DNA from: JAAXHE01 sp964551635
Lineage (GTDB): Bacteria > Latescibacterota > UBA2968 > GCA-2709665
Direction: 5' to 3'
Assembly: GCA_964551635.1 (NCBI GenBank)
Contig: CAZKDZ010000250.1
Location: 1-47,057, forward strand
Length of the DNA stretch: 47,057 nt
Part shown: positions 36,033-44,974 of the stretch, one piece after another
How the letters are laid out: every line of letters starts with the position of its first letter
Position numbering within the stretch: the first letter of the stretch is position 1
Translations under genes and position numbers: made by a program
The notes under the pieces: model-generated
What the model saw: only the letters and a program-made list of their open reading frames with translations
Databases searched by the model: none
What the model was told of the DNA's origin: nothing

Positions 36033-37903
36033 TCAGACCAGCGCAGAGTCAATGCTGAGCGCGTGATTCCGCCCGGAGACGGTGATGCTGCCGGTACCAG
36101 GTGTAAATATAACGTCGGCCGGGTCGCAGTCGATACCGAAGGCGACGGCGAACGTGGCCGAACCTGATTTCAGCACGGTTTCGATCTTCAGGTATCCGAC
36201 GTCCAGGCTCTCGGCGTCTGCGTGACCCGGTTTCAGGTCCTCGTGCCGGTCCCTTTGAAACGCCGCCTCCGAAGGCGCCAGCAGGCGTACGTTTACAACT
36301 GTATCGCCGTCGGCAAGCCTGGCCGAATCTCCGGTTATTTCAGCCGTGTCCGAGAAGTGAATGCGGGACTCCATCCGGGTCGCTTCCGTGACCTCGATCT
36401 CGTCTATGACAACAAAAAGCGCAGGACGGAGGAAGAGGAAGTGCCGGACGAAAACCGCGAGTCTGTCGATGCCGTAAGCGGCTGCAATGGAAGCCCTGAC
36501 GTAATCGTGGGAGCCTGTAAATTCGGTCTTTTCCACGGTTCCGACAAGGCGGCGTTCACCCGGCTGCCCCTGTCCGTCGAAGAGCGGCAGATTGTGACCG
36601 TGGGTTGCCTTGAAGATCCATTCTCCCGGGTCCCCGTAACGGCCGATGCCGAGTTCGCGGACGACGGTCCTCTGGCCTGCGTGGATTATATAGTTCCCGA
36701 CGTCCGCGTGGCCATGGGGTTCTACCGTAGCTCCGATTTTCAACGCCATGACGGGGGCGTCCGGATCATGCCATGAACCTCGCATCACGCACCAGCCAGC
36801 ATCGGGAAAGTAGGCGGATGGATGGGGCGGAGCCGGCAGTTCGGGAATGACATCTGACGCATCCCAGAAGAGTTCCGCCAGTTTGATGGACGGCCGGCGG
36901 TCCGTGGCGACCCGATCGAAGTACGCGGCTGCCCGGTTGCCGTACTCCTGCGCGAATTTGCGGAAGGCCATGCCGCCCGGAAAATGCTTGCTGCAGTCGG
37001 CGAAGTTGACCACGCGGTCGGGCGGTAGAAAGCAGTTGATGGGAAACTCGACCGTATTCCTGAGTTTGGGATGGTCGTACAGGCTGATCTGTCCGCCGGT
37101 GAGCCGTCTCAGCGCATCCGAAAACGGAAAGGAAGTGACGATGCCGTAGTTCCAATACCCCGGACCCTCCTTCCAGGAACCGTCGTTCTGTATGCCATCG
37201 TAGAATTTCGTGATGCGTTCAATACACTCCCGTATGACGCCGATCATGGCTTCGCGAGGACGAATCTCCGTTCTCAGGTGGATGTGTCCCGCATCGAGCA
37301 TGGCCATAGCGCAAAGGCCCATGTTGGATACGCATACCGAACACCAGTTGCTGTCGTACCGCGACGCCCAGAAGTGATGCTGCATGCCGCCGATGCAGTG
37401 CGCCAGGCCGCGCGCGAAGATCATGAACTCGATCTCGCGGCGCTGGTTCTCGGAAAGGTTTCGTACAGGAGGTCGTAAGCTGCGGCGAAACAGGCGCAGG
37501 TGTGGCTGCCGTCCAGGTCCAGAAGCATGAATTCGTGGACCGGATGGACCCACGAGGGCCAGCTCATCATTGACGCGAGACCCTCCCAGGCCTTTTCGAA
37601 GTAGGCCCGATCCTGGTCGATCGCGTACGCCAGCACATAGTCTTCAACGAGATTCCGCGCCTCGGCGGAAAGGCGGCTGTATGCCTCCCAGATGCCGTTC
37701 CGGTAGCTCTCTTCTCTGGGAGGAGGCTTCGGAAATGGCTGATCCAGGCAGGCGTTGAGCCGTTTACGGGTCTGCGCATATACCTCCGCGTGAGAGCCGT
37801 CGAGGCAGAGCGCGCGCACCTTCTGGATGTCCGCCCGTGAGAAGAAGAGATAGGGATGTTCCAGAGTCTCCGGTATGAGACGCTCGACGTCAGATGCGGT
37901 CAT
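36033..37903 (-). pseudogene. Heparinase II/III-like gene broken by a frameshift
   Basis: Two overlapping reading frames encode parts of one protein. The N-terminal part (37903 to 37421; ATG at 37903 with AGGT upstream, or an earlier start at 37951) runs through '...WVHPVHEFMLLDLDGSHTCACFAAAYDLLYET' and then degenerates. The C-terminal part continues in another frame from about 37460 to 36033 with 'LSENQRREIEFMIFARGLAHCIGG', 'WKEGPGYWNYGI', 'FPDAGWCVMRGSW' and 'VEPHGHADVGNYII', the heparinase II/III beta-domain motif. Restoring one base near 37454-37460, at 'ggaaagg', would give a single ~620-aa protein. It may be a real pseudogene or a one-base sequencing/assembly error. Confidence 0.8.
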
Positions 37904-38059
37904 GGAGATACCTGAAAGGGCTGGAATCGGGCAGGACTCGCGGGCCGCCACCGGCGCAGGTTCCGCCGGTCCGGTGGGGCGCGTTATTCGAAGCCAATAT
38001 AGCGATCGGCGATTTGGGGGTCAAGCAGATGTCATGCAGGGACAGAGCGCAAGAGGCGG

Positions 38060-38935
38060 CTACGCGCGTTTTCTGGCGAGCAGAACGCGTTCGGTGCCGG
38101 TGAGGTCGGGAACGGTCCTTTCGTGGATGAACTCCGACGATCTCTGGAGGAGTTCCAGGACGTCAGGAGCGGTACCGTCGGCGACCTCCAGGGCCAGACA
38201 CCCGCCCCTGCACAGGTGGCCCGGCGCCCGGGCGATGATCAGACGGTGGAATGCGAGCCCGTCCGGCCCGCCGTCCAGTGCGATCCGGGGATCGAAGCAG
38301 CGGACTTCGGGCTGAAGGGTCCGCAGGTCGCCGGTGGCGACATAGGGAGGATTCGAAACGACGGCGTGGAACACGGCGCGCGGCCGGAATGCGCCCAGAA
38401 GGTCCGCGCATACGAAGGCAATCCGCTGCTGCACATTGTTGCGAAGGGCGTTGCGAGCCGCGAGTCGGAGGGCTTTCGGGGAAACGTCGGTCGCGACCAG
38501 GCGGCTCCCTGGAAGCGTATGCGCAAGCGCTACGGCTACAGGACCGGCTCCTGTACCAACGTCCAGTACTCGCAGCCCGGAATGTGCATGCAGGCGGTCG
38601 ACCAGCGTTTCGACGAGAATTTCGGTTTCCGGACGGGGAATCAGCGCGTCGGGGCCGACGTAAAAAGGAAGGGAGAAAAACTCGGTTTCGCCAAGCAAAT
38701 GCTGAAGCGGCACGCGCGCGCGCCGCTTTTGTACGAAATCCCGAAGCCGTTCAACCTGCGCCTGCGTAAGTCGTCGACGCGGGTTCACGAAGATTCCGGA
38801 ACGGCTCGTTTCAAGGACCGCTGCGAGCAGCCACTCAACGTCGGCACGAGGATCCGGTACGCCGGCATCCGCCAGGCTGCGCGCCAGCATGGCGAGGACA
38901 TCGGAGGTGGTGGGAAGCGAGGTGAATTCGGCCAT
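38060..38935 (-). CDS. prmC: Peptide chain release factor N5-glutamine methyltransferase PrmC (HemK)
   Basis: The 291-aa methyltransferase has a helical N-terminal domain, 'ALIPRPETEILVE' (97-109), SAM loop 'DVGTGAGPVAVALA' (125-138) and catalytic 'NPPY' (195-198). It methylates the Gln of the GGQ motif of release factors. It follows prfA, its substrate gene, by 87 bp in the same direction, the usual order. Confidence 0.96.
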   Translation of the reverse strand: MAEFTSLPTTSDVLAMLARSLADAGVPDPRADVEWLLAAVLETSRSGIFVNPRRRLTQAQVERLRDFVQKRRARVPLQHLLGETEFFSLPFYVGPDALIPRPETEILVETLVDRLHAHSGLRVLDVGTGAGPVAVALAHTLPGSRLVATDVSPKALRLAARNALRNNVQQRIAFVCADLLGAFRPRAVFHAVVSNPPYVATGDLRTLQPEVRCFDPRIALDGGPDGLAFHRLIIARAPGHLCRGGCLALEVADGTAPDVLELLQRSSEFIHERTVPDLTGTERVLLARKRA

Positions 38936-38969
38936 GGCCCGCCCGTCTCAACAGTCCGATGTAAAAGGC

Positions 38970-39000
38970 GCAGCCCGGATGGGCTTTTTCACCGGGCTGC
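38970..39000 (-). terminator. Hairpin between prfA and prmC
   Basis: GCAGCCCGG (38970-38978) and CCGGGCTGC (38992-39000) are perfect arms around a 13-nt loop. Read on the minus strand the hairpin is followed by 'gccttttac'. It could be a weak or partial terminator, or an mRNA-stabilising hairpin, between two genes expected to be co-transcribed. Confidence 0.45.
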
Positions 39001-39022
39001 CAGGCCCCGGACCTGGACGGCA

Positions 39023-40111
39023 TCAGGTGGAAACCGAGGAATTCAGTTCGCCGTCTTTTATTTTCTCAGTATGGTCGGCCAGGCGCAGGGCGCTGATGAA
39101 ATCGTCAAGGTCGCCCTCGAGCGTCTCTTCGAGTTTGTGGAGTGTGAGTTTGATCCGGTGATCGGTAACCCGTCCCTGGGGAAAATTGTACGTGCGTATC
39201 TTCGCGCTTCGGTCGCCCGTGCCAACCTGAGCCCTCCGGCTCCTGGAGGTTGTGTCCCTCTGGTCCTGCAGGGCGCGATCGAGAAGTCGCGCGCGGAGGA
39301 CCTTCATCGCCTTTGCCTTGTTCTTGTGCTGGGACTTCTCGTCCTGGCACTGTACGATCAGCCCGGTGGGTATATGGGTAATCCGAACGGCCGAATCGGT
39401 GGTATTGACACTCTGGCCTCCCGGACCCGAGGACCGGTAGACGTCCACCCTGATTTCTTCGGGACTGACTACGATGTCCACTTCCTCCGCTTCGGGCAGC
39501 ACCGCAACCGTGGAAGTGGAGGTATGGATGCGCCCACTGGATTCGGTCTCGGGAATGCGCTGCACGCGGTGTACGCCGCTTTCGTACTTCAGACTTCCGT
39601 AGACATCGCTTCCACCAACTGAAAAGATGACCTCCTTGAATCCGCCGATGCCTGTCGGATTGGCGCTGAGCAGTTCGGCCCGCCACCCCTTTGATTCGGA
39701 ATAACGGGTGTACATCCTGTATAAATCGGCGGCAAACAGCGCCGCCTCTTCGCCTCCGGCGCCGGCGCGGATCTCCACGATGGTGTTCTTGCTGTCATTG
39801 GGATCCCGGGGGATCAGCAGGAGTTGGAGTTTCTCTTCAAGCCGGGCCGCCTCCCGTTCGAGTTCGGCATGTTCCTCGCGTGCAAGTTCGACCAGTTCTG
39901 CGTCGCTCGAGTCCCGGATGATCTCACCGGCCTCGTCCAGGCCGGTGACAACCTGCCGATATTCGCGGTAACGGTTGACGATTTCTTCGAGTCGACGAAA
40001 CTCTTTGGTGAGGTCCGTGAACCTGTCGGGCCTGGCCGCGACGTCCGGCCGCGCCATTTCAGCACGGATCTCCTCGAACCGGTTTTCGACGTCTTTCAGT
40101 TGACCGAACAT
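39023..40111 (-). CDS. prfA: Peptide chain release factor 1
   Basis: The 362-aa product has the RF1 stop-recognition tripeptide P-x-T as 'PET' (187-189, in 'RIPETESSGRIHTS') and the catalytic 'GGQ' (231-233, in 'SSGPGGQSVNTTDSAVRITH'). It terminates translation at UAA and UAG. It lacks the SPF motif of RF2. It lies between rpmE and prmC in a standard rho-rpmE-prfA-prmC order. Confidence 0.97.
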   Translation of the reverse strand: MFGQLKDVENRFEEIRAEMARPDVAARPDRFTDLTKEFRRLEEIVNRYREYRQVVTGLDEAGEIIRDSSDAELVELAREEHAELEREAARLEEKLQLLLIPRDPNDSKNTIVEIRAGAGGEEAALFAADLYRMYTRYSESKGWRAELLSANPTGIGGFKEVIFSVGGSDVYGSLKYESGVHRVQRIPETESSGRIHTSTSTVAVLPEAEEVDIVVSPEEIRVDVYRSSGPGGQSVNTTDSAVRITHIPTGLIVQCQDEKSQHKNKAKAMKVLRARLLDRALQDQRDTTSRSRRAQVGTGDRSAKIRTYNFPQGRVTDHRIKLTLHKLEETLEGDLDDFISALRLADHTEKIKDGELNSSVST

Positions 40112-40250
40112 GCGACTTCCCTGTCAGTAATTCCAACGGACGGCTGCATCCGGATATTTGCCGGAAAGACAACAAAAAAGGCGAAGCGGTACGCACGACC
40201 ACCGGCAGGCGGACGATGCCGTTTCACCTTACATGCAACATACTGGATGG

Positions 40251-40508
40251 CTAATCTTCGGCGGCGGCCTTCGCGCCTGCCTGTTCAGCAGCATCTCCGG
40301 TTTCTTCGTTATCTATATTGTAACGCCGCCGGTACCGTTCCACCATGCCCGCGGTGTCCACCAGTCGCTGTTTGCCCGTGTAGAACGGATGGCAGTTGGA
40401 GCAGATGTCCACCCGGAGCCCGGGCACAGTCCCGTGCGTTTCCAGGGATTTTCCACAGGCGCAGGTGATGGTGGTTTCCACGTACTCGGGATGAATATTT
40501 GGTTTCAC
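40251..40508 (-). CDS. rpmE: 50S ribosomal protein L31 (zinc-binding form)
   Basis: The 85-aa protein begins 'MKPNIHPEYVETTITCACG' and keeps the four zinc Cys, C16-x-C18 and C36-x2-C39, followed by 'HPFYTGKQRLVDTAGMVERYRRRY'. It is the C+ form of L31, usually used when zinc is sufficient. The last ~15 residues are acidic and Ala-rich. The start is GTG at 40508. It has its own candidate promoter. Confidence 0.96.
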   Translation of the reverse strand: MKPNIHPEYVETTITCACGKSLETHGTVPGLRVDICSNCHPFYTGKQRLVDTAGMVERYRRRYNIDNEETGDAAEQAGAKAAAED

Positions 40509-40558
40509 GTGGCAATTTCCCTTTCATGCGGATGAATCGACGACAAAATCAAACCCGA

Positions 40559-40587
40559 AATATATGCAAAACATGTATCCAACGCAA
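40559..40587 (-). promoter_or_regulatory. Candidate promoter of rpmE-prfA-prmC
   Basis: On the minus strand TTGCGT (40587-40582), 17-nt spacer, TATATT (40564-40559). It lies between the rho stop and the rpmE start, about 50 bp before the GTG. It would let the ribosomal protein and release-factor genes be expressed independently of rho. Confidence 0.55.
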
Positions 40588-40644
40588 GAATTTAACAGCC
40601 AAATGGCCGCTGCCGGATCCTGACTGTTTTTTCTGGAGGGAGGG

Positions 40645-41952
40645 TTACAACTGCCTGTTCATTGAATCCAGGAATGCCTCGTTGCTTTTTGTGCCTGCCA
40701 TCTTCTCCTTGAGGAACTCCATGGCTTCGAGAGCGGGCATCTGATTGAGCAGCCGGCGCAGAATCCAGACCCGGTTGAGTTCCTTGTCATCGAGCAGCAG
40801 TTCCTCTTTTCGGGTTCCTGAAAGGGTTACGTCAATGGCGGGATAGATACGCCGGTTGCTCAGGCGCCGGTCCAGTTTCAATTCCATGTTGCCTGTACCC
40901 TTGAACTCTTCGAAAATGACCTCGTCCATACGGCTGCCGGTTTCAACGAGTGCCGTGGACAGGATCGTCAGACTGCCGCCCTCTTCAATGTTCCGGGCGG
41001 CGCCGAAGAATCGCTTGGGCCATTGCATGGCGCTGGAGTCCAGTCCGCCGGTAAGGATGCGGCCGCTATGAGGGACGACGTTGTTATAGGCCCTGGCGAG
41101 GCGCGTGATGCTGTCCAGGAGGATAACGACGTCCTGTTGATGTTCCACCAGGCGCTTGGCCTTTTCGATGACCATATCCGCCACCTGTACATGCCGGGTC
41201 GGGGGTTCGTCGAACGTGGAACTGATGACTTCTCCGTTGACGGACCGCAGCATGTCGGTCACTTCCTCGGGGCGTTCATCGATCAGGAGCACGATGAGAT
41301 TGATTTCGGGGTGATTCTCGGTAATTGCATTGGCTATTTTCTGAAGCAGCATGGTTTTGCCCGTAAAGGGCGGGGCTACGATCATGCCGCGCTGGCCCTT
41401 TCCGATCGGCGTCAGCAGATTCATGATTCGAGTTGAGAAGTCATTCGAATCGTATTCCAGTTTCATGCGTTGCCGTGGATGCAGCGGCGTGAGGTTGTCG
41501 AAGAGGGTCTTCTGTTTGGCCAGTTCCGGATCTTCGAAGTTTACGGCCTCCACCCGAATGAGCGCAAAATACTTCTCGTCGTTCTTGGGCGGCCGGATCT
41601 GGCCGGAAATGGTGTCTCCCGTGCGGAGATTGAAGCGTTTTATCTGCGAATGTGAAACATAGATGTCATCCGGGCCAGGGAGATAATTGTAATTGGGAGA
41701 CCGCAGGAAACCGAAACCGTCTTCCAGGATTTCCAGAACGCCCTTGGCCAGAATCAGGCCGTTTTTGGCGGTCTGTGCCTGAATGATTGCGAAAATCAGC
41801 TCCTGTTTTCTCAGGCTTCCGTAGCTCTGGATCTCGAGGGACTGGGCCAGCCTCGCGAGCTCCGAAATGTTCATGTTCTGGAGTTCCAGTATTTCCACGC
41901 CACCTGCCCGCGTCGGCGCTTTGGAGACTTCCCTGGTTGTTTCGGTTGCCAT
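40645..41952 (-). CDS. rho: Transcription termination factor Rho
   Basis: The 435-aa hexameric helicase has the N-terminal helix bundle, the RNA-binding cold-shock-like domain ('ILEDGFGFLRSPNYNYLPGPDDIYVS'), the P-loop 'APPFTGKT' (193-200), Walker B 'VVILLDSITRLARAYN' and the Q/R-loop 'GGLDSSAMQWPKRFFGAARN'. The P-loop differs from the usual 'APPKAGKT': Phe196 and Thr197 replace Lys and Ala. ATG 41952 is preferred over an in-frame TTG at 41964 (GGA 7-8 nt upstream). A long pyrimidine-rich leader precedes it. Confidence 0.97.
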   Translation of the reverse strand: MATETTREVSKAPTRAGGVEILELQNMNISELARLAQSLEIQSYGSLRKQELIFAIIQAQTAKNGLILAKGVLEILEDGFGFLRSPNYNYLPGPDDIYVSHSQIKRFNLRTGDTISGQIRPPKNDEKYFALIRVEAVNFEDPELAKQKTLFDNLTPLHPRQRMKLEYDSNDFSTRIMNLLTPIGKGQRGMIVAPPFTGKTMLLQKIANAITENHPEINLIVLLIDERPEEVTDMLRSVNGEVISSTFDEPPTRHVQVADMVIEKAKRLVEHQQDVVILLDSITRLARAYNNVVPHSGRILTGGLDSSAMQWPKRFFGAARNIEEGGSLTILSTALVETGSRMDEVIFEEFKGTGNMELKLDRRLSNRRIYPAIDVTLSGTRKEELLLDDKELNRVWILRRLLNQMPALEAMEFLKEKMAGTKSNEAFLDSMNRQL

Positions 41953-41969
41953 TGGGTAATCCAATATGT

Positions 41970-42176
41970 TGAAGTTGCTGCGTGTGGGATACAGGCGGCT
42001 TGTCTCTCAGGGACTGCGGCCGAACCCGGACAGCCGGAGGCAACATCGGAGAAACGGGTCGGACGTGTCTGACGAAAGGAGGTGGATCAGAGGAAGTTCG
42101 TCCAGCAAAGGATGCCTGAAGCGAGGAGCCGTCTGTATATCTGCGGTAAAAAAGTGGGAAGGAAGCAGAAGAATTA
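41970..42176 (-). promoter_or_regulatory. Long C/U-rich, G-poor rho mRNA leader (possible rut region)
   Basis: Between the candidate promoter and the rho start the minus-strand RNA would have about 220 nt of leader. Much of it, such as 'cttctgcttccttcccactt' (about 42163-42144) and 'cttcctctgatccacctcct' (about 42095-42076), is rich in C and U and poor in G, the composition Rho binds. E. coli rho is controlled by Rho-dependent attenuation in its leader; the same is inferred here. No coding sequence was recognised in it. From 42213 to the kinase start at 42381 I see no further clear element. Confidence 0.45.
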
Positions 42177-42183
42177 CACCGGA

Positions 42184-42212
42184 AAAGTAAACCAAGATCT
42201 CGGAGTTGTCAA
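42184..42212 (-). promoter_or_regulatory. Candidate promoter of rho
   Basis: On the minus strand TTGACA (42212-42207), a 17-nt spacer, then TACTTT (42189-42184). The -35 is perfect; the -10 is weak. It lies about 225 bp before the rho ATG and divergent to the kinase gene. Confidence 0.5.
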
Positions 42213-42380
42213 GGTTTTTCTTTATTTTTCCGTAAGATAGAGAAGATGCCTTACGCAAATATCGCAGGATATGTACCCGAAGCGGGGCGCGAATGCCATT
42301 CGGAAAATGGAGAATCGGTCTTGCCTTTTGTGGATTCACTGCATAGGTTAGTTGGAACTGAAGTTTCGGGGGGAGCCGAC

Positions 42381-43451
42381 ATGCCGAGATCCGCCTCGGA
42401 ATACGCCGCGTTGCTGGAGGGCTTGAACGAAGGCGTGATTGCGTTCGACCGGCATCGCAACGTCCTGTTGGCCAACGGGGCATCGGTTCGCCTGCTGGGA
42501 CTGGCTGAACAGGAAGCGGTGGGGCGCGTAGCCGACGAGCTGTTCGCCGCAAGCCCTGAACTGCTGAAGATTCTGGAGGCCGGATTTCGAGGTCGCCTGT
42601 ATCCGGAACCGAGGGATCTGGTATTGCAGCAGGGCGACGGCGGAGTGCGCCGACTTGGCGCAACCACTTCGTACTTGAATGCCGAATTGGAACAGGGGCT
42701 GGTTCTGGTTGTACAGGACGTTTCGTCTCTGAAGCAGATGGAGCGGGAGACGTACCAGGTTGCAAAGATGAGCGCGCTCGGTCGCCTGGCCGCATCCGTC
42801 GCGCACGAGGTCCGGAATCCACTGGGTGCGGTGGATATTCAGTTGCAGCTCCTGGAAGACGACCTTCGGGCAGTGGATGAGGGGATGCGGAGCCGCGTTT
42901 ACCGCAGGCTGAAAATCGCCCAGATGGAGATGAAGCGGCTCGATCGGATCGTGCATAATTTTCTGAGGTTTTCCAGAACGCCGAGGCTGGATCTGCGACG
43001 GATCTGCCTGAACGACGTGGTTCAGCATGTGTTCGATCTGGTCACTCCGGAAGCCAGGGAACGGGGAATTCGGCTGCACCTGGATCCCGGCGAAGGTCTT
43101 CCTGCGGTGAGTGGAGACGAAAGCCAGTTGGGCCAGGCTGTCCTGAACATTACGGTAAACGCTTTCCAGGCCATGGAAACCGATGGGCAACTGCGCGCGC
43201 GAACCTGGATCGATTCCGCCGCCAACCGTGTATGCCTGTCAATTTCAGATACCGGCTGCGGCATTCCGGATGAGGAGATCGATCGAGTTTTCGAGTACTA
43301 CTATACAACCCGCGACGAAGGCACAGGGCTGGGTCTCTCCATCGCACAGCAGATTGTCTATCAGCATCGGGGTCACATCGAGGTGGAGAGCGAAACGGGG
43401 AAGGGAACCGTGTTCAGGATTCATATGCCGATTGCCGGGCACACCGGCTAG
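42381..43451 (+). CDS. NtrB-like cytoplasmic sensor histidine kinase (PAS-HisKA-HATPase)
   Basis: The 356-aa form has a PAS domain (about 5-115, 'YAALLEGLNEGVIAFDRHRNVLLANGA'), a HisKA dimerisation domain with phospho-acceptor His142 in 'VAHEVRNPLG', and a HATPase with 'NITVNAFQAM' (N box), 'DTGCGIPDEE' and 'GTGLGLSIA'. No membrane segment is seen, so it should sense a cytoplasmic signal through PAS. ATG 42381 has GGGGGGAG upstream and starts right before the PAS; an ATG at 42246 would add 45 residues. It probably phosphorylates the regulator encoded 43 bp downstream. The signal is unknown. Confidence 0.9.
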   Translation: MPRSASEYAALLEGLNEGVIAFDRHRNVLLANGASVRLLGLAEQEAVGRVADELFAASPELLKILEAGFRGRLYPEPRDLVLQQGDGGVRRLGATTSYLNAELEQGLVLVVQDVSSLKQMERETYQVAKMSALGRLAASVAHEVRNPLGAVDIQLQLLEDDLRAVDEGMRSRVYRRLKIAQMEMKRLDRIVHNFLRFSRTPRLDLRRICLNDVVQHVFDLVTPEARERGIRLHLDPGEGLPAVSGDESQLGQAVLNITVNAFQAMETDGQLRARTWIDSAANRVCLSISDTGCGIPDEEIDRVFEYYYTTRDEGTGLGLSIAQQIVYQHRGHIEVESETGKGTVFRIHMPIAGHTG

Positions 43452-43494
43452 CCTCCCTGCCGATCGGTACCGGCGGTCGCGCCGGCGGAGTGAA

Positions 43495-44856
43495 ATGAAA
43501 GCGATAGACATCAGGGTCTTTGTGGCCGACGATGAGTACCACATTTGTGAGGGGCTCAAGGAGTCGTTGACGAACGCCGGGTATTCGGTCGATGTCGCAT
43601 ACGACGGCGAGGCCGCGGCCGAACGTCTGCAAGCGCGGGTTTATCACGCCGCGATACTGGATCTCAAGATGCCGGGAATCGACGGCATCACCCTGTTGAA
43701 GCGGCTGAAGAAAACCAGCCCCGATACCGGAGTCATCATTATCACTGCCTTTGGTGAGGTCTCCTCGGCGGTAGATGCCATGCGACTCGGCGCGTACGAC
43801 TACCTGGCGAAACCGGTGGACCTCAAGCGGCTTCATCTGTCCCTGCAACACCTCCTGGAACATCAGGCGCTGGTTGCCGAAAACAAGGAGCTCCGGGCCT
43901 GGCTGGGTTCTACGGAGGCCTTCGGTCAGATCGTGAACCGGAGCTCCGCAATGCAGCAGGTCTGCGACACGCTTGCGCAGGCGGCGATAACCGATGTTCC
44001 CGTACTGGTCATGGGCGATACGGGAACGGGCAAGGAACTGGTCGCAAGGGCCGTTCACCAGCGCAGCAGCCGCAACAAGGGTCCGCTTGTAGCGGTCAAT
44101 TGCGGAGCCGTTCCCGAGACATTGTTCGAGCGTGAGTTGTTCGGCCACGTAAGGGGTGCGTTTACAGGCGCCCACGCGGACAAGCCGGGACGTTTCGCAG
44201 CTGCCGAGGGCGGCACCCTGTTCCTCGATGAAGTCGGCGAGATTCCACTGGCGAATCAGGTGGACCTCCTGCGGGTTCTGGAGGAAAAGGTGTATACACC
44301 CGTTGGCAGCAACGAATCGAAAAAGGCAGACGTGCGAATCATCTTTGCCACGAACAGAAATCTGGATCTGGAAGTCAGGGAGGGTCGATTCCGCGAAGAT
44401 CTGTTTTACAGGATAAACGTCGTGCCGATTCGCCTCCCGCACTTGAAGAACCGCAAGGACGACATTCCATTGCTTGTGGAGACGTTTATGGATGAACTCT
44501 GTACGGTTCATCAGAAATCCAGAAAACGATTCACACCGAACGCGATGCGTATGATACTGAATTACGCCTGGCCGGGAAACGTCAGGGAACTGAAGAATAC
44601 GGTAGAGCGGATCGTCGTGACGTGTCCGGAAACCCGGGTCGACACCAAACGGCTGCCCACGGCCATTCGCGCAACCGCACCGGTCCGGAAGGATCTTGTT
44701 GTTCCATTGAATTCCTCCATTGAGGAAACGGAACGCCTGCTTATCGAGAATACACTGGCTCACTTGACTTCCAACCGGAAGGAAGCAGCCCGAATTCTGG
44801 GTATCAGTGTGCGGGCGCTGCATTACAAGATCAAGAAATACAAACTCGGCTCCTGA
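43495..44856 (+). CDS. NtrC-family sigma54-dependent response regulator
   Basis: The 453-aa activator has a receiver domain with Asp56 ('ILDLKMPG') and Lys106 ('YLAKPVD'), an AAA+ domain with Walker A 'GDTGTGKE' (174-181), the sigma54-contacting 'GAFTGA' (221-226) and Walker B 'GTLFLDEVGEI', and a Fis-type HTH at the C-terminus ('NRKEAARILGISVRALHYKIKKY'). It should open promoters held by sigma54 RNA polymerase after phosphorylation by the upstream kinase. ATG 43495 has GGAG 7 nt upstream. Palindromes just after its stop may be its own binding sites. Confidence 0.95.
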   Translation: MKAIDIRVFVADDEYHICEGLKESLTNAGYSVDVAYDGEAAAERLQARVYHAAILDLKMPGIDGITLLKRLKKTSPDTGVIIITAFGEVSSAVDAMRLGAYDYLAKPVDLKRLHLSLQHLLEHQALVAENKELRAWLGSTEAFGQIVNRSSAMQQVCDTLAQAAITDVPVLVMGDTGTGKELVARAVHQRSSRNKGPLVAVNCGAVPETLFERELFGHVRGAFTGAHADKPGRFAAAEGGTLFLDEVGEIPLANQVDLLRVLEEKVYTPVGSNESKKADVRIIFATNRNLDLEVREGRFREDLFYRINVVPIRLPHLKNRKDDIPLLVETFMDELCTVHQKSRKRFTPNAMRMILNYAWPGNVRELKNTVERIVVTCPETRVDTKRLPTAIRATAPVRKDLVVPLNSSIEETERLLIENTLAHLTSNRKEAARILGISVRALHYKIKKYKLGS

Positions 44857-44901
44857 AAAACGGCACAATTGGCGCATTTGGAGGCCTTGGCGGCGGCGGG
44901 C

Positions 44902-44914
44902 TGCAATTTTTGCG
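44902..44914 (+). promoter_or_regulatory. Candidate activator site 1: TGCAA-N3-TTGC-type palindrome
   Basis: TGCAATTTTTGCG fits TGCAA-N3-TTGCA with one mismatch at the last base. Its centre is 32 bp (about three helical turns) from site 2 and about 138 bp upstream of the -24 element of the sigma54 promoter. An overlapping perfect palindrome TTGCGCAA lies at 44910-44917. Proposed enhancer for the adjacent NtrC-type protein; inferred. Confidence 0.5.
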
Positions 44915-44933
44915 CAATCTGCGCGGGCTCGAG

Positions 44934-44946
44934 TGCAAATATTGCA
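44934..44946 (+). promoter_or_regulatory. Candidate activator site 2: TGCAA-N3-TTGCA palindrome
   Basis: TGCAAATATTGCA has perfect 5-bp arms. The centre is about 106 bp upstream of the -24 GG of the sigma54 promoter, a normal enhancer distance. NtrC sites also begin and end with TGCA-like half-sites, which fits a Fis-type HTH. Confidence 0.55.
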
Positions 44947-44974
44947 TTGAATGGAACATCTGGATGGAAATGTA

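Noticed and set aside
37440..37470. Programmed ribosomal frameshift in the heparinase-like gene
   Set aside because: No X-XXY-YYZ slippery heptamer in frame and no clear downstream hairpin; a mutation or sequence error explains it better.
38945..38970. Second copy of the repeat seen at 46960 ('aacagtccgatgtaaaa')
   Set aside because: Similarity covers only about 20 bases with several differences and the flanks do not match, so chance is likely.
43414..44877. 487-codon open frame on the minus strand
   Set aside because: Antisense to the NtrC-type regulator; no motif found.
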